NCBI GenBank assembly: GCA_018340805.1
Contig: JACMZG010001870.1
Location: 49,098,523-49,162,522, forward strand
Direction of reading: 5' to 3'
Source of the DNA: Microvelia longipes
Taxonomy: Eukaryota > Arthropoda > Insecta > Hemiptera > Veliidae
DNA length: 64,000 bases
Positions 22,988 to 34,165 of this stretch are shown piece by piece. Both the position numbers and the translations under genes were made by a program. Below the pieces are notes generated by a model, which was not told where the DNA came from, ran no database searches, and was given only the letters and a program-made list of their open reading frames with translations. Positions within the stretch are counted from its first letter, which is position 1; the number at the start of each line of letters is the position of its first letter.

Positions 22988-23024
22988 AACTGACCGGTTT
23001 CGACTTTACCTCATCATCAGAGCG
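22988..23024 (-). ncRNA. hammerhead-ribozyme-like motif, element B left arm
   Basis: On the minus strand: GCT, CTGATGA, a short segment (TGAGGTAAAGTC), GAA, ACCGGT, C, AGTTA. CUGAUGA and GAA(A) are the invariant hammerhead core; ACCGGU is self-complementary and fits the tiny stem III of retroelement hammerheads; C follows as cleavage-site base; AGU-U can pair with the bases before CUGAUGA as a short stem I. Stem II is weak and preceded by an unpaired U. This is the copy of element B with an intact core. Confidence 0.45.
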
Positions 23025-23188
23025 GTTTACACTCAGTCTATAAACAGCTCTCATTACAGACTCAGCTGTTTACATCAGTCAAGAACAGCTGTTTACATCA
23101 GTCAGTAAAACAATTACAGACTCAGCTGTTTACTCAGTGTCATAAACAGGCTCTCAGACAGATCAGCTGTTTACATCAGTCTGTAAAC

Positions 23189-23225
23189 AGCTCTGATAAT
23201 GGCGTAAAGTGAAAACCGGTCAGTT
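23189..23225 (+). ncRNA. hammerhead-ribozyme-like motif (degraded), element B right arm
   Basis: AGCT, CTGATAA, TGGCGTAAAGT, GAAA, ACCGGT, C, AGTT. Stem I (AGCU/AGUU) and stem III are kept, but CUGAUGA has become CUGAUAA and the conserved G before AAA is shifted, so it is probably dead. Confidence 0.35.
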
Positions 23226-23272
23226 ATAATTATTTTTTATATACTATTGTAGTTGACAATATACTATTTTTT

Positions 23273-23523
23273 TATTGAACGTCATGGTGAGTCTACCCCA
23301 AAAAAAATAAAGGTAATAAAGGTCTCATGTTTTTTTTGGGTTTTGAAAAATATACAGATAGTCTAGTCAATAACCCGTTTATTTTAGTTATGTTTTCGAT
23401 AGTTAAAATTTTATTTTTGGAATCTGTTTAGGCATGTTCAGGGACACCCCCCAAAAAAGTCTCCTAAATTTGCATCACAGCTTAGGATCGCAGCTGGAAA
23501 GACTAAAACGTGTCCCGTTTTTT
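23273..23523. repeat. dispersed fragment shared with 52.6-52.75 kb
   Basis: From about 23385 to 23520 the sequence (GTCTCCTAAATTTGCATCAC, GATCGCAGCTGGAAAGACTA, GTGTCCCGTTTT) matches 52.60-52.75 kb in reverse complement. It directly flanks the large satellite array. Confidence 0.6.
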
Positions 23524-26500
23524 AAGCTGGCTGCCTAAAGGGTCAGAGCAGGACTTTGTTGTATGGCCAGAAAGAATATATAAAGGGTACTCTAGCTGTC
23601 TGCTAAAGGGTCAGAGCAGGACTTCTGTTGTAGGGCCAGAAAGAATATTAAGCTGTCTGCTGTCCAGAAGCAAGGACTTGTTGTAGGGCCAGAAAAGAAT
23701 ATGTAGGGCCAGAAGCTGTCTGCTAAAGGGTCAGAGCAGGACTTCAGTGTAGGGCCAGAAAGAATATTAAGCTGTCTGCTAAAGGGTCAGAGCAGACTTC
23801 CTGTTGTAGGCCAGAAATGAAGTATAAAGCTGCTGCTGTAAGAGGGTCAGAGCAGGACTTCGTTGTTCAGGGCCAGAATAATAAAAGCTGTCTGCTAAAG
23901 GGTCAGAGCAGGACTTCTGTTGTATGGCCAGAAATAATATAAAGCTGTCTGCTAAAGGGTCAGAGCAGGACTTCTTTGTGGGCCAGAAAGATATCAAAGC
24001 TGTCTGCTAAAGGGTTCAGAGCAGGACCTTCTTGTAGGGCCAGAAATAATAAAGCTGTCTGCTAAAGGTCAGAGCAGACTTCTGTGTGTAGGGCCAGAAA
24101 GATATCAAGCTGTCTGCTAAAGGGTCAGAAGCAGGACTTCTGTTGTAGGCCAGAAAATATAAGCTGTCTGCTAAAGGGTCGAGCAGGACTTCTGTTGTAG
24201 GGCCAGAAAGATATCAAGCTGTCTGCTAAAGGGTCAGCAGCAGGACTTCTGTTGTAGGGACCAGAAAGAATATCAACTGTCTGCTGAAGGGTCAGAGCAG
24301 GACTTCTGTTGTAGGGCCAGAAAGAATATCAACTGTCTGCTAAAGGGTCAGAGCAGGACTTCTGTTGTAGGGCCAGAAAGAATATCAAGCTGTCTGCTAA
24401 AGGGTCAGAGCAGGACTTCTGTTGTAGGGCCAGAAAGAATATCAAGCTGTCTGCTAAAGGTCAGAGCAGACTTCTGTTGTAGGGCCAGAAATAATATCGA
24501 AGCTGTCTGCTAAAGGGTCAGAAGCAGGACTTCAGTTGTAGGGCCAGAAAATAATATAAAGCTGTCTGCTTAAAGGGATTCAGAGCAGACTTCAGTTGTA
24601 GGGCCAGAAATAATATAAAGCTGTCTGCTAAAGGGTCAGAGCAGGACTTCTGTTGTATGGCCAGAAATAATATAAAGCTGTCTGCTAAAGGGCTGTCAGA
24701 GCAGACTTCTGTTGTACTGGCCAGAAATAATAATTAAGCTGTCTGCTAAGGGTCAGAGCAGACTTCTGTTGTCAGGGCCAGAAAGAATATCAAAGCTCTG
24801 TTTGCCTAAAGGGTGTCAGAGCAGGACTTCTGTTGTAGGGCAGAAATAATATAAAGCTGTCTGCTAAAGGTCAGAGCAGGACTTCTGTTGTAGGGCCAGA
24901 AAGAATATCAAGCTGTCTGCTGAAGGGTCAGAGCAGGACTTCTGTTGTAGGGCCAGAAAGAATATTAAGCTGTCTGCTAAAGGGTCAGAGCAGGACTTCT
25001 GTTGTAGGGCCAGAAAGAAATATCAAGCTGTCTGCTAAAGCAGAGCAAGACTTCTGTTGTGTAGGTTCTGCTGAAAGGGTCAGAGAGAATAAATAAAGCT
25101 GTCTGCTAAAGGGTCAGAGCAGGACTTCTGTTGAGGGCCAGAAATAATATAAAGCTGTCTGCTAAAGGGTCAGAGCAGGACTTCTGTTGTAGGGCCAGAA
25201 ATAATATAAAGCTGTCTGCTAAAGGGTCAGAGCAGGACTTCTGTTGTATGGCCAGAAAGAAATATCAAGCTGTCTGCTAAAGGGTCAGAGCAGACTTGCT
25301 GTTGTGAGGCCAGAAGATATCAAGCTCGTCTGCTAAAGGGGTCAGAGCAGAGGACTATCTGTTGTGGGCCAGAAATAATATAAGCTGTCTGCTAAAGGGT
25401 CAGAGCAGGACTTCGTTGTTAGGGCCAGAAGAAATCATATTTCTGTGTATGCCAGAAAGTTCAAGCTGTTGTAAAGGGTCAGAGCAGGACTTCTGTTGTA
25501 GGGCCAGAAAGGTATATCAAGCTGTCTGCTAAGGGTCAGAGCAGGACTTCTGTTGTAGGGCAAAAGAATATCAAACTGTCTGCTAAAGGGTAGGAGCGGA
25601 TTCTGTTGTAAGGGCCAGAAAGAATATCAAAAGCTGTCTGCTAAGGTCAGAGCAGGACTTCAGGTTGTAGGGCCAGAAAAATATTAAGCTGTCTGCTATA
25701 AGGGTCAGAGCAGGACTTCTGTGTAGGGCCAGAAGATATCAAGCTGTCTGCTAAAGGGTCAGAGCAGGAATTCTGTTCTGTAGGGCCAGAAATAATATAA
25801 AGCTGTCTGCTAAAGGGTCAGAGCAGGACCTTCAGTTGTAGGCCAGAAATATATAAAGCTGTCTGCTAAAGGGTCAGAGCAGGACTTCAGTTGTAGGGCC
25901 AGAAATAATATAAAGCCTGTCTGCTAAAGGGTCAGAGCAGACTTCTGTTGTAGGGCCAGAAAAGAATATCAAGCTGTCTGCTAAAGGGTCAGAGCAGGAC
26001 TTCTGTTGTAGGCCAGAAATACATGAAGCGGTCTGCTAAAGGGTCCAGAGCAGGACTTCAGTTGTTAGGCCAGAAGATAAAATATAAAGCTGTCTGCTAA
26101 AGGGTCAGAGAGCGAGGATTCTGTTGTGAGGCCAGGAAATAATATAAAGCTGTCTGCTAAAGGGTCAGAGCAAGGACTTCTGTTGTGATAGGCCAGAAAG
26201 AATATCAAAGCTGTCTGCTAAAGGGTCAGAGCAGGACTTCTGTTGTAGGGCAAGAAATAATATAAAGCTGTCTGCTAAAGGGTCAGAGCAGGACTTCTGT
26301 TGTAAGGGCCAGAATAATATAAAACTGTACTGCTAAAGCGGTCAGATGCAGGACTTCTTGTTGTAGGGCAGAAAGAATATCCAAGCTGGTCTGCTAAAGG
26401 TCAGAGCGAGGACTTCAGTTGTGATGGCCAGAAATCAATACATAAAGCTCGTCTGCTAAAGGGTCGAGAGCAGGACTTCTGTTCCGTAGAGCCAGAAATA

Positions 26501-29500
26501 AATAAAGCTGTCTGCTAAGAGGGTCAGAGCAGGATTTCTGTATTGTAGGGCCAGAAACTAATAAAAGCTGTCTGCTAAAGCTGTCAGAGGAAGGGACTTC
26601 AGTTGTAGGGCCAGAAAATAATATAAGTGTCTGTAAAGAAGGTCAGAGCAGGGACTCAGTTGTAGGGCCAGATTGAGATAATATAAAGCTTGTCTGCTAT
26701 ATAGGGGTCAGAGCAGGACTTCGTTGTCAGGCAGAAATGAATATAAGGCTGTCTTGCTAAAGGGTCAGAGCAGGACATCTGTGTGAGGACCAGAAAGAAT
26801 ATCTAGCTGGTGTAAAAAACAAAGTAGGTAAGTTTAAAAAAAACACACGCAAAAAAAACCCAACAGGGCACAATAAAAAAAAAAAAAATGGTTTTGACCA
26901 ATAAAGCAAGCTAAGGCAAAAAGGGTCAGAGCCAGGAACTTCAACCAGTTGTAAAATAAGAATGGCCAGAGGAGTAATATAAAGCGATATGACATAAGGG
27001 TCAGCAACATAAGCAAAGAATTCTCTATTTAGAGCCGAGAAATAAATATAAAAGCTGTTGCTAAAAGGGCGAGCAAGGACTTCATGTTGGCGCCAAAAAT
27101 ATATAAAGCCTGTTTGCTTAAGGGTCAGAGCGAGGGACCTTCTGGTATGTATTGGGCCAGATTATAATCTTGAAGCGTTGTCTGCTAAGGGTCAGAGCAG
27201 GACTTCTGTTTGTATGGCCAGAAAGAATATCAAGCTGTCTGCTAAAGGTCGAGAGCGGACGCTGTTGTAGGCCAGAAAGATATAAGTGTGCTGCTGAAGT
27301 TCAGGAGGATTTCGCTTTGTATGCCCACAGAAGACGAAGTATCAAGCTGGTCTGCCTAAAGGTTCAGAGGCAGACTTTCTGGATTTGAGCCAGAGGATAT
27401 GAAATCAAGCCTGCTGGCTAAAGGTTTCTATGTTCTGTTGTGTGATGACCCAGAAAGAATATCAGCTGTGTCTGCTAAAGGGTCAGAGCAGGACTTCGTT
27501 GTGGAGGGCACAGAAAGAATAGAANGTAAAGAATATTCAAGCTCGGTCTGCTAAAAAGGTCAGAAGCAGGACTTCTGTTGTAGGGCAAAGATCTCAAGCT
27601 GTACTTGCTAAAGGGGTCAGAGCAGGACTTCAGTGTATTGCCAGAAATAATATAAAGCTAGTCTTGCTAAAGGGTTCAGAGCAGGACTTCTGTTGTATGG
27701 CCAAAATAATATAAGCTGCTGCTAAGGGTCAGAGCAGAGACTTCAGGTTGTATGGCCAGAAATAATTAAACGCTGTCTGCTAAAGGTCAGAGCAGGACTG
27801 CAGTTGTATGGCAGAAATAATAACTAAAGCATGTCTGCTAAAGGGTCGAGCAGGACCTGTTGTATGGCCAGAAATAATATAAAGCTGCTGCTAAACGGTC
27901 AGAGCAGGACTTCAGTTGTATGGCCAGAAATAATATAAAGCTGTCTGCTAAAGGTCAGAGCGGACTTCAGTTGTATTGCCAAGAAAATAATATAAAGTGT
28001 CTGCTAAAGGGTTACCGAGCAGGACTTCTGTTGTAGGCCAGAAATAATATAAGCTAGTCTGCAACAGGGTCAGAGCAGAGACTTCTGTTGTCAGGGCAGA
28101 AATAATATAAAAGCTGTCTGCTAAAGGGTCGAGCAGGACTTTCGTTGTAGGGCCAGAAAGAATATCAAGCGGGTCTGCTAAAGCGGCAGAGCAGACTTCT
28201 GTTGTAGGGCCAAGAAAGTATTAAAAAGAGCTGTTCTAGCTAAAGGGTCAGAGCAGGGTACCTTCTGTTGTATGGCCAGAAAGAATATCGAGCTGTCTGC
28301 TAAAGGGTCAGAGCAGGACTTCTGTTGTGTAGGGCCAGAATATATAAAGCTGTCTTTGCAAAAGGATCAGCAGCAGGACTCTGTTTGTACGGGCAGAATA
28401 ATAGCTAAAGGCTGTTTAGCTAAGGGTCAGAGCAGGACTTCTGCTTGTTATGGCCAGAAAATTAATAATAAAGTGTCTGCTAAAAGGTCAGAGCAGGACG
28501 TTCATTGTATTGGCCAGAAAGAATATCAAGCTGTCTGCTAGGGTCAGAGCAGGACCTTCAGTTGTAGGGCCAGAAAAGAATATCAAAGTGTCTGCTAAGG
28601 GTCAGAGGCAGGACTTCATGTTGTGATGCCAGAAAGTGTTATTATCGAGCGGATCGTAAAGGGTCAGAGCAGGACTTCAGTGTAGGGCCAGAAAGAATAT
28701 CAAGCTGGTCTGCTAAAGGGCAGAGCAGACTTTCTTTGTATGCAGAAAGTATATTCGAGCTTGTTCTCTACTCTGCTAAAGGGTCAGAGCAGGACTTCTA
28801 GTTGGAGGGCAGAAATAATAATAAAAGCTGTCGGCTAAAGGGTCAGGGCGGACTCTCTGTTTGTCATGCCAGAAATAATATTAAAAGCTGTCTGTAAGAA
28901 GGTCAGAGCAGGACTTCAGTGTAGGGGCCAGAAAATAATTATAAAGCTGTCTGCTTAAAAGGGTCAAGAGCCAGGACTTCTGTGTAGGGCCAGAAAATTA
29001 ATAAAGCTGTATGCTCAACAAGGGTCAGAGCAGGACATTCTGTTGTAGGGCAGAAATAAATATAAATCTGCTCTGCTAAAGGGTCAGAGCAGGACTCTGT
29101 TGCATAGGCCAGAAAGTATATCAGAGCTTCTGCTAAGGGTCAGAAGGCAGGACTTTCTGTTGTAGGCCCAGAAATTAATATAAAGCTGTCCGCATAGGGT
29201 CAGAGCAGACTTTCTGTTGCTTATGCGACCAGAAAGTATATCGAGCTGTCTGAAAGGGTCCAGAGCAGGACTTCAGTTGTTGCCAGAGGAATATAAAGCT
29301 TGCCTGCTTAAACGGTCAAGCAGGACTTCAGTTGTGATGGCCAGAAAGGAATATCGAGCTGTCTGCTAAAGGTCAGAGCAGGACTTTCTTGATTTTGTAT
29401 GCCAGAAATAATATAAAGCTGTCTGCGTAAGGGATCAAAGACAGGACTCGTTGTAGGGCCAGACAATAACTATAAAGCTGTCTATAGCTAAGGGTCAGAG

Positions 29501-32310
29501 CAGGACTTCTGTTGTAGGGCCAGAAGAAATCGAGCTGTCTGACTAACAGGGGTCAGAGCAGGACTTCTGTTGTATGGCACAGAAGATATCAAATCTGTGC
29601 TAAGGGGTCAGAGCAGGACTTCTGTCTGTTAGGACCAGAAAGAATATCAAGCGTCTGCTTAAGGATCAGAGCAGGACTTCAGGTAGGGCCAGAAATAATA
29701 TAAAGCTGTCTGCTAAAGGGTCAGGCAGGACTTCAGTTGTATGGCCAGAAATAATATAAAGCTGTCTGCTAAAGGGTCAGAGCAGGACCTTCTGTTGTAT
29801 GGCCAGAAATTAATATATAAAAGCTGCTGCTAAAGGGTCAGAGCAGGACTTCTATTGTATGCCAGAAAGTATATCGAGCCTTGTCTGCTAAAGGGTCAGA
29901 GCAGGACTTCTGTCGGTATAGGACCAGAAAGTTATATCGAGCTGTCTGCTAAAGGCGTCCAGAGCAAGGACTTCTGTGTAGGGCCAAGAAAGAAATCAAG
30001 CTGTCTGCTAAAAAAGGACGTTCAGAGCAGGACTTCAGTATGATATGGCACAGAAAGTATATCGAGCTGTCTGCTAAAGCGGTCAGAGCAGGACTACAGG
30101 TTGTAATGGCACAGAAATAATATAAAGCGTTGCTAAAGGGTCAGAGCAGGACGCAGTTGTAATTGGCCAGAAATAAATATAAAGCTGTCGCGGAAAGGGT
30201 CAGAGCAGACTTCAGTTGTATGGCCAGAACATCAATATAAGACTGTGCTAAAGGGTCACGAGCAGGGACTTCTGTTGTAGGGCCAGAAATAATTAAAGCG
30301 TCTGCATAAAGGGTCGAGCAGGACTTCTGTTGTAGGGCAGAATAATTATAAGCTTGATCTGCTAAAGGATGCACGAGCAGGACTCAGTTGTAGGGCCAGA
30401 AATAATATTAAAAGCTGTCTGCTAAAGGGTCAGAGCAGGACTTCTGTTGTAGGGCCAGAAAGTATATCGAGCTGTCTGCTAAAGGGTCAGAGACAGGGGA
30501 CTTCTGTTTGTATGGCAGAAATAATATAAGTGTACCTAAAGGGTCAGAGCAGGACTTCTGTTGTAGGGCCAGAAAGAAATATTACAAGCTGTCTGCTAAA
30601 GGTCAAGCAGACTTCTGTTGTAGGGCACAGAAAGAAATATCAAGCTGGTCTGCTAAAGGGTCAGACGCAGAACTTCAGTTGATAGGGCCAGAAAAATATA
30701 ACAGTGTCTGCATAAGGGTCAGAGCAGGACTTCTGTTGTATGGCCAGAAAGAAATATTAAGCTTCTTGCTAAAGGGTCAGAGCAGGCTTCTGTTGATAGG
30801 GCCAGAAATAATATTTAAGCGTCTGCTAAAGGGTCAGAGCAGGACTTCTAGTTGTAGGGGGCCAGAAAGAATATTAAGCTGTCTGCTAAAGGGTCAGAGC
30901 AGGACTTCGGTTGTGGAGGCCAGAAAATAATATAAAGCCTGGTACTGCTAAAGGTACAAAGCAAGGGAGACTTCTGTTTAGGCCAGAAAAAAGAAATATT
31001 AAGCTGTCTGCTAAAGGGTCAGAAGCAGGACTTTCGTTGTAGGGCCAAGAAGATATTAAGCGTGTCTGCTACAAGGTCAGAAGCAGGACTTCTGATGTAG
31101 AGGCCAGAAAGAATATTAAGCTGTCTGCTAAAGGGTCAGAACAGGGGACTTACTGTTGTATGGCCAGAACAGAATTCAAGGCGTCTGCTAAAGGTACAGG
31201 CAGGATCTGTGTGTAGGGCCAGAAAGAATATAAAGCTGATCTCGCTAAAGGGTCAGAGCCAGGACCCTTCAGTGTATGGCCAGACAGAATATAAGCTGCT
31301 GCTAACGGTCAGAGCAGGACTTCAGTTGTATGGCCAGAAAGAATATCGAGCTGTCTGCTAAAGTCAGAGCAGGACTTCTGCTTGCATATGGCCAGAAAAT
31401 AATATAAAGCTGTCTTGCTAAGGGTCAGAGCAGGACTTCAGGTAGGGCCCCAGAAGAATATCAAGCTGTTGCTAAAAGGGTCAGAAGCAGGGACTTTTTG
31501 TTGTAGGGTAAAAGGAATATTAACTGTCTGCATAAAGGGTCAGAGCAGGCATCGGTGTATGGACCAGACAAGCAATATGAACTGTCGCTAAAGGGTCAGA
31601 GCAGACTTCTGTTGTAGCGGCCAGAAAGAATACTTAAGCATGCTGCTAAAGGGGTCAGAGCAGGCTTTCTGTCTGTATGGCCAGAAAGAATATCAGCAGT
31701 CTGCCTAAAGGGGTCAGAGCAGGACTTCTGTTGTATGGCCAGAAATAATATAAAGCTGTCTGCTAAAGGGTCAGAAAGCAGGACTCTGTTGTAGGCCAGA
31801 AATGAATATAAAAGACTGGTTCTGCTAAAGGGTCAGATCAGGACTTCTGTTGTAGGGCAGAAAGAATATCAAGCTGTCTTGCTAAAGGAGTACAGAGCAG
31901 GGAATTCTGTTGTTAGGCCAGAAAAAGACATATTCAAGCTGTCTGCTAAAGGGTCAGAGCAGGACTTCTGTTTGTAGGGCCAGAACAATAATTAAGCTGT
32001 TGCTAAAGGGGTCAAGCAGGACTTCAGGATTGGATGGCCAGAAAGAATATCAACGCTGTACTGCTAAAGGGTTCAGAGGCAGGAAACTTCAGTTGTTGGC
32101 AGAAAAAATACGAGCTGTTCTGCTAAAGGGTCAGCAGGCAGGCACTTCTGTCTGTCATGAGCCAGAAAGAATGATCAAGCTGTCTGCTAAAGGGTCAGAG
32201 CAGGACTTCTGTTGTATGGCCAGAAAGTATATCGAGCTGTCTGCTAAAGAGTAAGAGAAGGACTTCTGTTGTAGGGCCAAAAGTTTTATTCGAGCTGTTT
32301 GCTAAATGTT
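23524..32310 (+). repeat. 57-bp satellite array, about 8.8 kb
   Basis: The unit reads approximately AGCTGTCTGCTAAAGGGTCA, then GAGCAGGACTTCTGTTGTAG, then GGCCAGAAAGAATATCA (57 bases), repeated about 150 times. Tail variants recur: GAATATCAAGC, TAATATAAAGC and, mostly in the right third, GTATATCGAGC. Since 57 is 19 codons and the unit lacks stops in two plus-strand frames, several open frames of 60-140 codons appear with a 19-residue repeat; these have no start, splice or family support. Many units differ by single-base insertions or deletions, far more than substitutions, which suggests sequencing or assembly error in a hard region. Confidence 0.97.
26812..27055. repeat. interruption inside the 57-bp array
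   Basis: An A-rich segment with runs of A and C replaces about four units, with recognisable but scrambled pieces of the unit (AAGGGTCAGAG, GGCCAGAG). An ambiguous base N stands at 27525 not far downstream. Either an inserted A-rich tract or a poor consensus. Confidence 0.7.
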
Positions 32311-32734
32311 TGATTTGAGCCTACTTGTTAGAAGGTTCGTCTTAGTTAATTAGATTACAAGTAAAAACACCTCTCTATTACGCAGATACTCCTTCAGCAA
32401 TAGACTTATTAGACTGACTAAAGGTATTATGTGTGTTCATAAGATAATATTATAAATACGAATCATAGAAATTGAACTTTATACATTTACTATTATTTCA
32501 AATAACTACTAAACTATATTATTCTGATAACGACATCAAAGTGTGAATGAATAACAGAGTGAAAAAGGCAGGCGGGCTTCTTCATAGTTAGTAGTTAAAG
32601 CGGTATCAAGCAGGATCAGTAAAAGTAACTATAATCCTTTTGGGAAGATAGGGGGTGAAGGCACCCCCTTTAGAAAATAAAAGCTGAATTTCACCTTGTT
32701 ATAATGCCGGTAAATTCAGTGGCGGTATATGCGA
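32311..32734. other. unassigned DNA
   Basis: Nothing recognised to the right of the satellite apart from the short inverted repeat AGGGGGTGAAGGCACCCCCTT at 32650. Confidence 0.5.
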
Positions 32735-32952
32735 TTCGGATTACTTAAATTGCGTTTTTTATATTCACTCTCATATTGTATTAGGGTTTGATTTCCATTT
32801 ATATTTAATTACTATATTTAATACTTAACTATATAAGTTCTGGATTTTTACTTGATTATTTTGATTATATTTTTTAGACGTGGTGTCAGGTTACTCTTTG
32901 GATGTTTGAAAACATAACCTATAGAGCCCTTCTAGAATAATTTCATCTATGG
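32735..32952 (+). mobile_element. MITE family 2, diverged copy (5' part unclear)
   Basis: The right half matches the 12.3 and 14.5 kb copies: ACTATATAAGTTCTGG, GGTGTCAGGTTACTCTTTGG, AACATAACCTATAG and an end CTTCTAGAATAATTTCATCT in place of the usual TATCTCTATG. The left end could not be placed. Confidence 0.6.
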
Positions 32953-33397
32953 GAAAGCAAGTAATATTCGTGTTTTAACACCAAAAATGAAAAAAATGAA
33001 CCCGTGTTATCTAGATGACACGGCCGCGTAATTTTACTGGACGAAAACTTCTCACAACAGAATTCAACCCTATTCAAAAATAAAGCAGCCTTACTTTTCA
33101 ACTTCTTCTTACCAAACAAAGATTAGCTTTATTGACTTGTCTTCCAATATTAACGTTAAGCAATAGCGAGAGGACCGTTAACAAGGTCGAGAAGGGAAAC
33201 AGCTGATATTGGTCACGTGACGCCGAAATGCATATAACATCACGTTTAAATAGACTTCATATTAACCTTGGATCCCACTAAGCTAACGTATTAAGAGTTT
33301 GAAGACTCAATGGGAAAACATACGCAGTTTAAAAGAAGAGACCACCCACGTTATTTATATTATTTTATGTGACGTCAGTACTGTAAAGTTTTGCTCA
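32953..33397. other. unassigned DNA with an E-box
   Basis: GGTCACGTGACG near 33213 is an E-box in palindromic context; nothing else supports a promoter. Confidence 0.4.
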
Positions 33398-33550
33398 GAT
33401 CGCCAATTGGACCATATTTCTGTAAGGGTGGGACTGTCGCACGCCCTCAGTTGGCGCTTTTCCGGCGCTGAACCCCCAGCTAAAGATCGTCTTCCGACTC
33501 CTCTCTCCAATTTCCGATTTATAATTGATTTCTTGTTAAGTCCCTTAGTT
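33398..33550 (+). repeat. direct repeat G, copy 1
   Basis: Shares AGATCG(C)CAATTG, GGGACTGTCGCAC, GCGCTTTTCCGGC and CTTGTTAAGTCCCTTA with copy 2 at 33.81-33.97 kb. A family 1 SINE lies between them. Possibly a short tandem pair or the two sides of an element. Confidence 0.65.
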
Positions 33551-33560
33551 ATATAATATA

Positions 33561-33801
33561 GCCTGATTTTGTGCCTTGCGGCTTATCAGGGATAATCCAT
33601 TCGGACGCCCTCAAGTGGGATAGTTGCAGCGTTACAACTCACATGTGATACTCCTAAAAGTGGCGACAAATTATTTGAACCATAAATCTTGTAGAAACTG
33701 CGAGAGCCTCGTAAACTGGGAATACAACCAAGAACCCTTCGTAGTTGTCAAAGTTAGTGTACATAACCTGACGCCTTAACGGACCTAGCACCACGGAGGC
33801 G
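33561..33801 (-). mobile_element. tRNA-derived SINE, family 1, diverged copy f
   Basis: GTGCCTTGCGGCTTATCAGG, CCTCAAGTGGGATAG and a final CACCACGGAGGCGG keep the order seen in copies d and e, but the B-box region is badly decayed, so this is an old copy. Confidence 0.55.
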
Positions 33802-33811
33802 GACTACTAAA

Positions 33812-33972
33812 GTTTTCCTTTAGATCGCAATTGCCCCCATCGGATTTTCCTGAAGAGTGGGAACTGTGCCCACCACCCGTGCGCTTTTCCGGCACCGAAC
33901 CCCGACAATGGTCGGCTTTGCGACTCCTCTCTCCCATCCCGATTTATTTTGATTTCTTGTGGAAGTCCCTTA
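33812..33972 (+). repeat. direct repeat G, copy 2
   Basis: AGATCGCAATTGCCCCCATC, GTGCGCTTTTCCGGCACCGA and TTTCTTGTGGAAGTCCCTTA match copy 1 with many substitutions. Confidence 0.65.
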
Positions 33973-34106
33973 TATTTTAAAAAGTAGTTGGGCACCCAAA
34001 TCTAGCCCTTAATTCAAGCTCATTCAAGCTGGCTATTCCGCCTTCGTTCTTCACAACCTCTGATTTAGGATCCACACACTCTATACTACAACCCCTTTTC
34101 GAAACA

Positions 34107-34165
34107 TTCCCAGCGGTCACCATCAGGGCATTGACCACACTTGATGCTGCTTAACTTTTATGATC
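34107..34165 (-). ncRNA. 5S-rRNA-like segment in dispersed family T
   Basis: Read on the minus strand: GGATCATAAAAGTTAAGCAG, CATCAAGTGTGGTCAATGC, CCTGATGGTGACCGCTGGGAA. This follows animal 5S rRNA from about nucleotide 45 to 105 almost without gaps (GATCA...TTAAGCAGC.TC...GGT.A.T.C...GATGG..GACCGCTTGGGAA) and covers the 5S internal control region (box A, intermediate element, box C). The first ~40 and last ~15 bases of 5S are absent, so it is not a 5S gene. A second copy in the same family is at 39.56 kb. Confidence 0.7.

Larger units (their letters stand above)
22958..23272. mobile_element. palindromic element B with terminal inverted repeats
   Basis: The ends are inverted: TTGTCAACCACAATAGTATA on the left, its near-complement TATACTATTGTAGTTGACAA on the right. 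Next inward on both sides is AACTGACCGGTTT or its complement. The centre holds several irregular repeats of CAGCTGTTTACATCAGTC and TAAACAGCTCT. Each arm carries one hammerhead-like motif, annotated separately. The layout (inverted ends, hammerhead-like arm, short interior) parallels element A although the sequences are unrelated. Confidence 0.75.

Noticed and set aside
28272..32254. Open frames of 62-140 codons in the 57-bp satellite
   Set aside because: They follow from unit length 57 = 3 x 19 and stop-free unit frames, are broken by indels, and have no family resemblance. Kept only as a finding to test after error correction.
23524..32310. CRISPR-like regular spacing in the 8.8 kb array
   Set aside because: The 57-bp unit is repeated head to tail with no unique spacers, there are no cas genes, and the surroundings are eukaryotic transposons.
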